Assembly: GCA_024278285.1 (NCBI GenBank)
Contig: JAJRTM010000150.1
Span: 1 to 6,886 of the forward strand
Length of the DNA stretch: 6,886 nucleotides
Reading direction: 5' to 3'
Source of the DNA: Planctomycetota bacterium
GTDB lineage: Bacteria > Planctomycetota > Planctomycetia > Planctomycetales > Planctomycetaceae
The translations under genes and the position numbers were made by a program. Below, in pieces: positions 1 through 5,788 of this stretch; the stretch's first letter is position 1, and each line of letters opens with the position of its first letter. The notes under the pieces were generated by a model. That model had not been told where the DNA came from. It searched no databases and saw only the letters and a program-made list of their open reading frames with translations.

Positions 1-607
1 CATTTGTTAAGATGGAACGTCCGGTACAAAATCCATGAGCAGCGTCGTGAACCGGAACACGGTCCAGAATTTCATCCAGAATTTGTTCCTGAATTTCCTT
101 CAACTTCGGCAGTGGCGATTCAATCAGCCGATACCCGCCCGTTCTTTTTGGCTTCCATGTGTATCGATAGTGGGCCTTGCGGACATCAATTGGTCGGCGT
201 GCTTCGTTGAAATAGTCTGTCAACCAGGCGACCGTTCCCAAAGGTTTTTGCAGCCAGTTGGCAAGTTCTTCAGGCGTTTTCAGTAACGGCAGCTCTTTTT
301 GATTCAGTTTCTCGGGAGCATGGTCGGCTGTGAGATCGAGAAAGTCTCCTAGAGAAGCGACATAAGGCATTGCCAAGCGGTAAGGTTGCTGGGAGACAAT
401 ACCACTGCGAACGTTTTTTTTCTGCCGATTTTTATAGCGAAACGGCGTCAGCTTCGGCTTGGGATAATCCCCGTTCTTCGGCTTTTTCTTTCGCTGGGAG
501 GCGGTTGTTTTAGCTGAATCTGATTGTCCATTCAAAGGATCCTCAAAAGCAGAGGAAGCCTCTGTTCCGAAAATCCATCCCCAAAGTGTAGTCAGCAAGC
601 GATTCAT
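1..607 (-). CDS. Retron-type reverse transcriptase, N-terminal 202 residues (cut by the left window edge)
   Basis: The protein would copy the msd part of its cognate ncRNA into single-stranded DNA, primed from an internal guanosine. The frame is open from an ATG at 607-605 to base 1; an in-frame TGA at 634-632 limits upstream starts, and no clear Shine-Dalgarno site is seen. Residues 1-110 are a basic, low-complexity extension with Lys-rich stretches (39-44, 59-64). Residues 112-135 (PEELANWL..., TVAWLTDYF) resemble the helical segment preceding the palm in retron RTs. Residues 146-202 match the RT fingers: HYRYTWKPKRTGGYRLIESP, then LKEIQEQILDEIL, then VPVHDAAHGFCTGRSILTN. The next codon begins with G, so the sequence stops where the retron motif NAxxH would start. 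The catalytic YADD box lies off-window. The long extension and the VPVHDAAHGF wording recall myxobacterial retron RTs (from memory). Group II intron or DGR RTs are less likely given the upstream RNA structure. Confidence 0.92.
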   Translation of the reverse strand, partial: MNRLLTTLWGWIFGTEASSAFEDPLNGQSDSAKTTASQRKKKPKNGDYPKPKLTPFRYKNRQKKNVRSGIVSQQPYRLAMPYVASLGDFLDLTADHAPEKLNQKELPLLKTPEELANWLQKPLGTVAWLTDYFNEARRPIDVRKAHYRYTWKPKRTGGYRLIESPLPKLKEIQEQILDEILDRVPVHDAAHGFCTGRSILTN

Positions 608-651
608 ATTGATCAGTATTTGGGAATCTATTCAGAGTGAAATCTTAAAAA

Positions 652-663
652 ACGCGGCACGGA
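652..663 (-). repeat. Retron a2 inverted repeat, followed by a U-run
   Basis: On the minus strand this reads TCCGTGCCGCGT, pairing perfectly with a1. Its last base starts a run of six U (652 to 647). A GC-rich duplex followed by U6 resembles an intrinsic terminator, so some transcripts could end here, leaving RT expression to read-through. Confidence 0.8.
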
Positions 664-685
664 AACGGATAACCGATCCTGTCGC

Positions 686-727
686 GAATGGACGTTGTCT
701 TTGAAAGCCCAAAGACGATGTTCATTC
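686..727 (+). other. Predicted msd/msDNA hairpin
   Basis: On the plus strand, which would be the reverse-transcribed DNA strand, 686-703 pairs with 710-727 to give an 18-bp stem around a 6-nt loop (AAAGCC, 704-709). Fifteen positions are Watson-Crick and three are G-T (691/722, 694/719, 696/717). In the RNA strand the same three positions become A-C mismatches, so the fold is better in the DNA strand. Long hairpins with a few mismatches are typical of msDNA. Confidence 0.72.
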
Positions 728-819
728 AACGTGCAATGCCTACAATGATTCGGCCACGGGGTAACCCCGCAGTGTTCGTAATGAATTGATCACCCATTAC
801 AAACCGAACTTATGCGATC

Positions 820-831
820 TCCGTGCCGCGT
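820..831 (-). repeat. Retron a1 inverted repeat
   Basis: On the minus strand this reads ACGCGGCACGGA, the exact reverse complement of the a2 copy at 652-663. In retrons the a1/a2 duplex places the branching G next to the template end for priming. Pairing stops on both sides (651/832 and 664/819 do not match), so the repeat is exactly 12 bp. Confidence 0.82.
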
Positions 832-837
832 GAGCGT

Positions 838-868
838 ATTGTAGCGATAAATGCCCGTCAAACGTCAA
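838..868 (-). promoter_or_regulatory. Putative sigma70-type promoter for the retron ncRNA
   Basis: On the minus strand the -35 is TTGACG (868-863) and the -10 is TACAAT (843-838), with a 19-bp spacer that is slightly long. Six to seven bases past the -10 falls at about 831-832, at or beside the first base of a1, which is the expected 5' end of the ncRNA. A second TTGACG (861-856) lies only 12 bp from the -10 and is unlikely to serve as the -35. Confidence 0.5.
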
Positions 869-1200
869 CAGTAGATGCTTAAATCTGCCCCACATCAAAA
901 ATAATTTGATACCCCCATTTTCTTCTTGCTTCTGGTGAGCCAAGAAGCTACCGAGCGAAGATTCTTTTGGGCAGCATAGGCACGAGCGTTAAAAGGGACT
1001 TAATTCACATCGATTTATAAATACCAGCCGTACAGAATGCAGCGATTGAAATAAGATAGATTGGAATTAGCCAGCGGTAATGTTTTCGAATTGTTTCTGG
1101 AGGGTAAAATATTGAAAGGTACCATCGATACAAATACCACCGGGAACATTCGCACGTCGACAATCCGTCATTCAAGCCATTCCGTCATGAACAGTCTGGC
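869..1200. other. Intergenic region between the TPR gene and the retron
   Basis: About 330 bp without a convincing gene. It holds a short A/T-rich inverted repeat (894-899 with 905-910) and a hairpin at 928-948 (GCTTC plus TGG arms, one bulge, 4-base loop). Neither is followed by a T-run on either strand, so no intrinsic terminator for the TPR gene is evident. The short plus-strand reading frame starting near 1061 has no start signal or recognisable product. Confidence 0.6.
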
Positions 1201-2004
1201 CTACTTCACTGGTTCTCTGCCAACTTTTTTGCAGGCTTTTTTGTAGCCCTTCATGAATGGCTTATCCTGAGCATATTCAGGAACGAGTTGCAGGCATTCT
1301 TCGTACGTGTCTGTTAAAGCAGCGAAATCTTTTTGCAGTTCGTAAAGGGAAAGCAGAACGCCGAGTATTTGAAGCCGCTCTTGCGATTCGAGTGATTCGA
1401 GTGCTTTTTCATAAGCTAACCTGGCAGCTTCGTATTCTTTCTGCTTAAAATAAATTGCACCGAGTGAGGTGATGGGCAATATATCATCTGGTTCTTCAGT
1501 TGCAGCTTGCTGATAAGCGGTTCCGGCTTCTTGTAATTTCCCCTGAAATTCCAGCAGCCGACCATTGACCATGTGGTGTGGATAATGCAGTTCTTTTTCT
1601 TTCAAGGCAGCGACAACCAAATCGACTAAATTTTCATCATCTAAACACTTCACAACCTCGATATTGTTTGCCAGAAAAAGTGCGCAGGGTAATTCGGTTT
1701 CGTGATAATCAAAATTCTTCTCCCCTTCAATCAGCCTCGCCAACGCGTTTTGAATATCGTTCCGTAGCTCCCTGAGCACTTCAGTTACGTCACTTTCTGG
1801 AAGATGACTTCCGTTAGAACAGGCTTTGCATTCATTAAGCACTCGAACACTTTCGCCCATGGGAATCAGCGGGATGAAGTAAAGATGGCCCCATTTTCGC
1901 CCGTTGTAGCTACTGTTTTTTCCATACACGCCGCAATGTTCACATTCTCCCCATCCATTAATCACATTCCGCTTTCCATACATTCGCGATCCATAAATAA
2001 TCAT
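1201..2004 (-). CDS. Zinc-ribbon and TPR repeat protein, function unknown
   Basis: A 267-residue predicted cytoplasmic protein. The N-terminus (MIIYGSRMYGKRNVINGWG) leads into CEHC at 21-24 and CKAC at 59-62, two CxxC knuckles fit to bind one zinc. Between them is HLYFIPLIPMG (40-50), a wording typical of the zinc-ribbon family Pfam calls zinc_ribbon_15. Residues 72-140 are helical. From about 145 to 245 there are roughly three TPR-like helix pairs, for example GKLQEAGTAYQQAATEEPDD and KEYEAARLAYEKALESL, which usually mediate protein-protein contacts. The ATG at 2004-2002 is preferred over longer frames reaching 2079 because an AGGAG site lies 7 bases upstream and the zinc-ribbon homology begins there. 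It is transcribed toward the retron but ends about 340 bp before the retron promoter, so co-function is not established. A 9-bp tandem repeat near 1384-1401 encodes the ES-L-ES stretch in the third helix region. Confidence 0.85.
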   Translation of the reverse strand: MIIYGSRMYGKRNVINGWGECEHCGVYGKNSSYNGRKWGHLYFIPLIPMGESVRVLNECKACSNGSHLPESDVTEVLRELRNDIQNALARLIEGEKNFDYHETELPCALFLANNIEVVKCLDDENLVDLVVAALKEKELHYPHHMVNGRLLEFQGKLQEAGTAYQQAATEEPDDILPITSLGAIYFKQKEYEAARLAYEKALESLESQERLQILGVLLSLYELQKDFAALTDTYEECLQLVPEYAQDKPFMKGYKKACKKVGREPVK

Positions 2005-2011
2005 GTTGAAG

Positions 2012-2016
2012 CTCCT
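2012..2016 (-). promoter_or_regulatory. Shine-Dalgarno site fixing the TPR gene start
   Basis: The minus strand reads AGGAG, then 7 bases, then ATG at 2004. It is one of the few strong ribosome binding sites in the window and decides the start codon. Confidence 0.75.
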
Positions 2017-2070
2017 GAAAAAATGCTGTGGACGTGAACGGGCTTTGCCTGGAACCATGCTGCTACGCTG

Positions 2071-2098
2071 TTCAGACAACGATATTCAGACAACGATG
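2071..2098. repeat. Two-copy 14-bp tandem duplication
   Basis: TTCAGACAACGAT occurs at 2071-2083 and again at 2085-2097, giving a 14-bp period. It lies 67-94 bp upstream of the TPR gene start, in its likely promoter or leader region. It could be a duplicated regulator site or a replication slippage product. Confidence 0.7.
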
Positions 2099-2310
2099 TT
2101 CCACAAAAAATGGTTCAGCGCAGTTTATGGTATTGGGGATAGCAAAGTGTATACCAAGAGATTGTATTTGCCAACGAGAAATAGCAGTCAATCAGTAAAT
2201 CGTGCCTGTGGATTTACTTCTAAGGATCGCTCGAATAATTACTGTCGGATTTCAATTTATTGTAAGCGGTTGGGCTACTCTTGTTGTTTGCTCAGGTTCC
2301 ATGTCCGACT
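2099..2310. other. Divergent intergenic region upstream of the TPR and permease genes
   Basis: No gene is supported here. A 6-bp inverted repeat TGGTAT...ATACCA (2128-2133 and 2151-2156, 17 bp apart) could be an operator but is short. No good minus-strand promoter for the TPR gene was found. Together with 2311-2478 this forms the control region between the two divergent transcription units. Confidence 0.5.
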
Positions 2311-2339
2311 TTGATTATATCTCGCTGTTCGATTATGAT
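2311..2339 (+). promoter_or_regulatory. Putative sigma70-type promoter of the permease/HisA-like operon
   Basis: The -35 is TTGATT (2311-2316), the -10 is TATGAT (2334-2339), and the spacer is exactly 17 bp. The predicted start near 2346 leaves a leader of about 130 nt before the permease ATG. TATGATC over the -10 pairs with GATCATA at 2384-2390, a possible leader hairpin of unknown relevance. Confidence 0.45.
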
Positions 2340-2478
2340 CGGATATGAATTGTACGGGGGATTTTTCTTGTTCGCCCGTTTCGGATCATACATCGGTAAA
2401 ATACCAGGCAGGAGTCATTGCTTCTACTGATACCGCGAGCCAGGTTCTGATTACGTTGGCTGGGCACGGGACTGTTCT

Positions 2479-3327
2479 ATGGATGACTTCAGCGACAATT
2501 GGAATCCGGTGTTGGTGCGGGAAGTTCGGCGAATGCTCAAGAGTCGGGTTTTCGGCGGAACATTTCTGTTGTTGCTTTTCAGTTGCTGGGCCAGTTGCAT
2601 TTATCTGGTGGCCGAAAATCTGGCGGTGCTTCATCTTCTTGAGCGAGGTCGCGAATTCTGTACGATCTATTTTTTCATTCTGCTGATACCGGTTTGCATT
2701 GTGGTCCCTTTGACAATTTTTTCGGTCAGTTCCCAAGAACGCCTTGGTCAAACATTGGAAAACATCGCGATGACCAAGCTGAAACCCGCACAGGTTTTGC
2801 AAGGCTATTTGTGGTGTGGAGCAATGCAGGCCGGCTTGTATTATTCTGCGATATTGCCGTTTATTTGTTTTGGATATCTGTTTCGCGGAATTGGCCTTAT
2901 TCAGATCCTGGTAGGAATAATGGTCTCTCTCTTTTTTGGCTGCGCCTCCTGGGTCTGGAGTTTGCTGATGGGAACAACAGTAAGAGGTGCTGCTTCTCAG
3001 ACGGCATGCCTGGTCTTTAGCCTGCTCGGGGGATTACTTGCTCTTGGTATTTCCTCATCGTTCATATCGATTATATTTTCAACCGAAATGGGCGTGGGGG
3101 CAGTCTTCGGATTTTTCTGTCTGGGGGTTCCCACGTTGATGATGATGTCCTTCTTCTACGGGATCGCCAACGAGCGAGTTCGCGTCACCAACCGCATGGC
3201 TCGGCCTTATCAGGTTATTCTGGATACTGAAGGAAACATCCTCAGATTCAAACCGGACCCGAACAGTATGTATCATGAAGTGCCGCAATGGCACGAACGG
3301 ACAAATTCAGAGGTACGAAATCAGTAG
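2479..3327 (+). CDS. ABC-2-like multi-pass membrane protein (permease subunit type)
   Basis: A 282-residue inner-membrane protein. The N-terminal NPVLVREVRRMLKSR (9-23) matches the cytoplasmic amphipathic start of ABC-2-type permeases, which in planctomycetes often begin with NP(V/I)..RE. Six membrane helices can be read at about 26-46, 62-83, 115-135, 140-163, 174-198 and 207-229. Between helices 2 and 3, SSQERLGQTLENIAMTKLKPAQVLQGY (84-110) fits the family's ERxxGTLExLxxTPL coupling loop. The C-terminal 50 residues are hydrophilic. No ATP-binding partner is present in the window, so the transported substrate and partner are unknown. An in-frame TGA at 2428-2430 supports the ATG at 2479, though the ribosome binding site is weak. 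It lies 34 bp upstream of the HisA-like gene on the same strand and is probably co-transcribed with it. Confidence 0.83.
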   Translation: MDDFSDNWNPVLVREVRRMLKSRVFGGTFLLLLFSCWASCIYLVAENLAVLHLLERGREFCTIYFFILLIPVCIVVPLTIFSVSSQERLGQTLENIAMTKLKPAQVLQGYLWCGAMQAGLYYSAILPFICFGYLFRGIGLIQILVGIMVSLFFGCASWVWSLLMGTTVRGAASQTACLVFSLLGGLLALGISSSFISIIFSTEMGVGAVFGFFCLGVPTLMMMSFFYGIANERVRVTNRMARPYQVILDTEGNILRFKPDPNSMYHEVPQWHERTNSEVRNQ

Positions 3328-3361
3328 ACCTTGATCTTGTTTCGTAGTAGAATCACCTGCT

Positions 3362-4114
3362 ATGAAAATGATCCCGGTACTGGATATTCTGGATGGTGTC
3401 GCTGTGCGAGCTGTGGGTGGGGTTCGCAACGAGTACCGACCGCTGCAATCGATCGACTGCCAATCTTCCGACCCGATTGAAATCGCCCGTTCGATTCAAG
3501 CCCGCTTCGGGTTCAACGAATGGTACATTGCCGATCTGGATGGCATCGTCCATCGCCAGTGGAATTGCGATTTAATGGAAGAACTTGTGGGACAGGGATT
3601 TTCGCTGCGTGTCGATCTGGGTATCAGATCGATTGAAGACTTGTATCAGATTGGGATGCTACTGGAAAAAACAGAACTCATTCTCGCCAGCGAAGCCCTT
3701 GCCGATTGCACGACGCTTGATTTAATCACAAGTATGATCAATCCTGAACAATTAACTTTCAGTCTCGATTTAATTGAAGGGACTATGATTTGCCCGGAAG
3801 GAGCCTGGGGAGATTGCTCGATTGAAGAGGTTATCGATTATGTGCAGCAGCGCGGCTTGCGGAAAATTATCGTTCTCGACCTGGCCTATATCGGCTGCAC
3901 CAAAGGGATTGGCACACTGGAAATTTGCAGACAGTTGAAGCAGAAGTTTCCTGAGTTGGAAATCATCACCGGCGGCGGTGTTCGCACGATGGAGCAGATT
4001 TCTTCGCTGGAGCAAGCCGGCATCCACACCGCGATCCTCGGCACTGCGTTACACAACGGTCAACTCAATCCAGAAGATCTGATCGCGTACCGCACCGTTG
4101 AAACCGACCGGTAG
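3362..4114 (+). CDS. HisA/HisF-related TIM-barrel protein (hisAF_rel type)
   Basis: A 250-residue full-length (beta/alpha)8 barrel homologous to HisA, the ProFAR isomerase of histidine synthesis. The start IPVLDILDGVAVRAVGG carries the first HisA catalytic Asp (D8). SLDL supplies the counterpart of the second (D136). The phosphate loops are TGGGV (203-207) and LGTAL (226-230). Residues 19-30 read GGVRNEYRPLQS instead of HisA's short loop. This RxxYRPxxS signature, with YIADLDGI (55-62), marks the side family known from methanogenic archaea, tetrahydromethanopterin-using methylotrophs and planctomycetes (TIGR00734, hisA/hisF family protein), whose members occur alongside a true HisA. The reaction is unproven; a role near tetrahydromethanopterin or methanofuran C1 cofactors is an inference from that distribution. 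There is no Shine-Dalgarno site, and a second ATG at codon 3 (3368) is an alternative start. It may be co-transcribed with the upstream permease gene. Confidence 0.85.
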   Translation: MKMIPVLDILDGVAVRAVGGVRNEYRPLQSIDCQSSDPIEIARSIQARFGFNEWYIADLDGIVHRQWNCDLMEELVGQGFSLRVDLGIRSIEDLYQIGMLLEKTELILASEALADCTTLDLITSMINPEQLTFSLDLIEGTMICPEGAWGDCSIEEVIDYVQQRGLRKIIVLDLAYIGCTKGIGTLEICRQLKQKFPELEIITGGGVRTMEQISSLEQAGIHTAILGTALHNGQLNPEDLIAYRTVETDR

Positions 4115-4174
4115 GCTGGTGATAAAATTATCGCACAGGACATATTAAATATCCAATCTATGTTTAACAGAATT

Positions 4175-4178
4175 GAGG
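4175..4178 (+). promoter_or_regulatory. Shine-Dalgarno site of the serine hydrolase gene
   Basis: GAGG followed by 6 bases and then ATG at 4185. A longer frame could start at TTG 4173, but this codon overlaps the Shine-Dalgarno site and would put charged residues before a normal signal peptide, so 4185 is preferred. Confidence 0.75.
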
Positions 4179-4184
4179 ATCAAA

Positions 4185-5561
4185 ATGCAGAAACTGGTGT
4201 TACTCCTATTGCTTGTTGCTCTTAGTTCGATTCCTGTCATTGCAGAGGAAAATTTCAAGTACGAAAAGAAAATTGATGCTCTTGTAAAGCCTTATCTGAA
4301 ACATAACAAAATTAATGCCGTTTCGGTTGGCGTGATTTCGAACGGGCAGATCTGGAAGAAACATTTTGGCACATTAGACGGAAAAGGAACGCCCGTTCCG
4401 AACGATAAAACGCTGTATGAAATCGGTTCGATCTCCAAAGTATTCACGTCGCTACTTTTGGCAGAGGCCGTTGTTTCAGGGCGGCTGAAACTGGATGATC
4501 CGATCAGCACGATCATGAAAGAACTGTCAGAGAAAAACCCGAAGTTGGGTAATCAAATTACCTTCCTGCAACTTTCGCATCATACGTCTGGTCTTCCCAG
4601 GATGCCGACTAATATCAAACCTGCTGATTCAGCCAATCCGTTTGCTGGTTATAATCGCAAGATGCTGACAGATTACCTGCTCAGCGCAAAGCTGAAACGA
4701 AAACCGGGCGAAGAGTACGAATATTCAAACCTTGGCGCTGGACTTCTCGGTGATTTACTATCACGGCAGGCAGGTGTGAGTTACGAAACATTACTGAAGC
4801 AGAAACTGACCGGCCCTTTGAAGATGACTGATACGACGCTTACTCTTTCACCCCGGCAGCTTGCCCGCTTCGCTGCTCCACACAATGCAGCGATGCTTGC
4901 CGATAAAGCATGGGACTTCGACTCACTTGCCGGCTGCGGTGCCATTCGCAGCAATGTGGATGACATGCTGTTATTCGCTGAAGCATCGCTAAATCCTCCA
5001 GAAGGAAAGCTGGGGAAAACGATTGAGCTTGCCTGGAAACAGCACAAGCCGGCGAGTGGCAAAAACCGAGCTATGGGATTGGGTTGGATGATCGCGGGAG
5101 ATGGCACGACACGCTGGCATAATGGCCAAACCGGCGGGTATCAGAGTATGATTCTGGTCAGCCGACCGCTGAAAAGTGCAACAGTGCTACTATGTAACAC
5201 CGCAGGTTCAAATGCTGACAGCCTCGCAGAGCAGATATTTCAGACAATCGTCGGCATGAACGTCCAACCAAGATCCTTTGATAAAGAAATTCAGGTTGAC
5301 CCCAAGATTGTTAAACGCCTCGAAGGAAAATATCAACTTGTCCCCAATGTAGTAATGACGATCAAGGTGAAAGATGGTCGAATGATGGCTCAACTAACAG
5401 GCCAGCAATTTCTCGCTGTGATCCCCCAAAGCGAAACCGAATGGAAGTATCAAGCTGTTGATGCTACCTTGAAGTTTGAACTCCCCAAAACAGGCAACAG
5501 CCCGAAGGTAACACTGCATCAGTCCGGACGAGTGATGCCCTTTACCAGAGTCGACAAGTGA
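4185..5561 (+). CDS. Secreted serine hydrolase, class C beta-lactamase/PBP4-like family
   Basis: A 458-residue protein exported to the periplasm. The signal peptide MQKLVLLLLLVALSSIPVIA has a likely cleavage after A20 and no lipobox Cys. The catalytic domain spans about 25-360 and shows all three family motifs: SISK at 82-85 (nucleophile Ser82 with Lys85), YSN at 180-182 (Tyr180), and HNGQTGG at 312-318 in place of the KTG box, as in esterase- and peptidase-type members. LSHHTSGLP (130-138) is another family landmark. Residues 370-458 form a C-terminal beta-rich domain (EGKYQLVPNVVMTIKVKDGR onward) like the DUF3471-type tail of these enzymes. Substrates in this family include peptidoglycan-like peptides, D-amino acid peptides and esters; HxGxTGG favours those over true antibiotic resistance, but the substrate cannot be told from sequence. 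It starts 70 bp after the HisA-like gene on the same strand, with its own strong ribosome binding site. Its 3' end faces a REP doublet. Confidence 0.92.
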   Translation: MQKLVLLLLLVALSSIPVIAEENFKYEKKIDALVKPYLKHNKINAVSVGVISNGQIWKKHFGTLDGKGTPVPNDKTLYEIGSISKVFTSLLLAEAVVSGRLKLDDPISTIMKELSEKNPKLGNQITFLQLSHHTSGLPRMPTNIKPADSANPFAGYNRKMLTDYLLSAKLKRKPGEEYEYSNLGAGLLGDLLSRQAGVSYETLLKQKLTGPLKMTDTTLTLSPRQLARFAAPHNAAMLADKAWDFDSLAGCGAIRSNVDDMLLFAEASLNPPEGKLGKTIELAWKQHKPASGKNRAMGLGWMIAGDGTTRWHNGQTGGYQSMILVSRPLKSATVLLCNTAGSNADSLAEQIFQTIVGMNVQPRSFDKEIQVDPKIVKRLEGKYQLVPNVVMTIKVKDGRMMAQLTGQQFLAVIPQSETEWKYQAVDATLKFELPKTGNSPKVTLHQSGRVMPFTRVDK

Positions 5562-5586
5562 TGTCTGCATCTCTGTTCGTTTTTTG

Positions 5587-5734
5587 TAGGATGGCGTGCT
5601 TGCACCCATCTTCGCGTGCCGGACTGCGTTCCCTAACAGAAAAGAGTGAGGACAGTTATGATCCGACGGTGGATTCACCGGTGAAATTAACGACATGGAG
5701 ACCACATTTGATGGGTGCAAGCACACCATCCTAC
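5587..5734. repeat. REP doublet (BIME-like) with GTAG-headed inverted units
   Basis: The 25-bp arms at 5587-5611 and 5710-5734 are inverted copies with 24 of 25 matches. Each begins, read inward, with GTAG followed by its own 21-nt hairpin: GATGG/CCATC, one unpaired base, GTGC/GCAC and a 2-4 base loop (5591-5611 and 5710-5730). An outer GTAG tetranucleotide followed by a bulged palindrome is the hallmark of REP sequences mobilised by RAYT (TnpA-REP) transposases. The 98-bp spacer contains a perfect 12-bp palindrome (TTCACCGGTGAA, 5674-5685). Part of it (TATGATCCG, 5657-5665) also pairs with bases overlapping the right arm's end (5734-5742). The element lies between two convergent genes, a common REP location. 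No RAYT gene is in the window. A MITE of another family is the main alternative. Confidence 0.78.
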
Positions 5735-5788
5735 GGATCATAGAAACGACAGTAATCATTCAATCGATTCTAAAGCGTCTCAGCCATT

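Larger units (their letters stand above)
652..831 (-). ncRNA. Predicted retron msr-msd RNA
   Basis: About 180 nt between a promoter-like sequence and the RT start codon (44 bp from the end of a2). Read on the minus strand, it begins with a1 (831-820). A G follows at 819, the expected branching guanosine just after a1. Stem-loop 1 has a 10-bp stem (804-795 with 783-774, one G-U pair, 11-nt loop). Stem-loop 2 has a 5-bp GC stem (769-765 with 761-757) and a UUA loop. CCGAAUC (753-747) pairs with GAUCGG (678-673) with one bulged A, closing a long hairpin (686-727). The RNA ends with a2 (663-652). This order of a1, G, short stem-loops, long hairpin and a2 immediately 5' of an RT gene is the standard retron layout. 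The predicted msDNA would start near 664 on the plus strand and run to about 753, roughly 90 nt. Exact msr/msd ends are inferred. Confidence 0.83.

Noticed and set aside
35..286. Plus-strand frames at the left edge
   Set aside because: They are antisense to the RT gene, whose conserved motifs (PKRTGGYRLIESP, AAHGF) are unmistakable in the minus frame.
728..746. GTAG followed by GCATTGCAC on the minus strand inside the ncRNA as a third REP unit
   Set aside because: Only GTAG and a few bases agree with the REP units; the GATGG/CCATC hairpin is absent, and the region is explained by the msd.
757..769. CGGGG-TAA-CCCCG stem as an intrinsic terminator
   Set aside because: No T-run follows on either strand; it fits better as msr stem-loop 2 within the ncRNA.
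928..948. Hairpin as a terminator for the TPR gene
   Set aside because: The stem has a bulge, no T-run follows on either strand, and it lies more than 250 bp past the stop codon.
2003..2314. Plus-strand open frame of about 100 codons in the divergent intergenic region
   Set aside because: It overlaps the TPR gene start and Shine-Dalgarno site, has no recognisable motifs, and runs through the tandem repeat.
2382..2390. The 9-mer CGGATCATA shared with the REP doublet flank (5734-5742)
   Set aside because: It is too short and has no supporting flanking similarity; a chance match is likely.
2386..2802. Minus-strand open frame of 138 codons overlapping the permease gene
   Set aside because: It lies antisense to a well-supported membrane protein, has no family resemblance, and its composition is what an antisense shadow would give.
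5394..5759. Minus-strand frame covering the serine hydrolase 3' end and the REP doublet
   Set aside because: It reads through the REP units and antisense to the hydrolase; the sequence is not protein-like.
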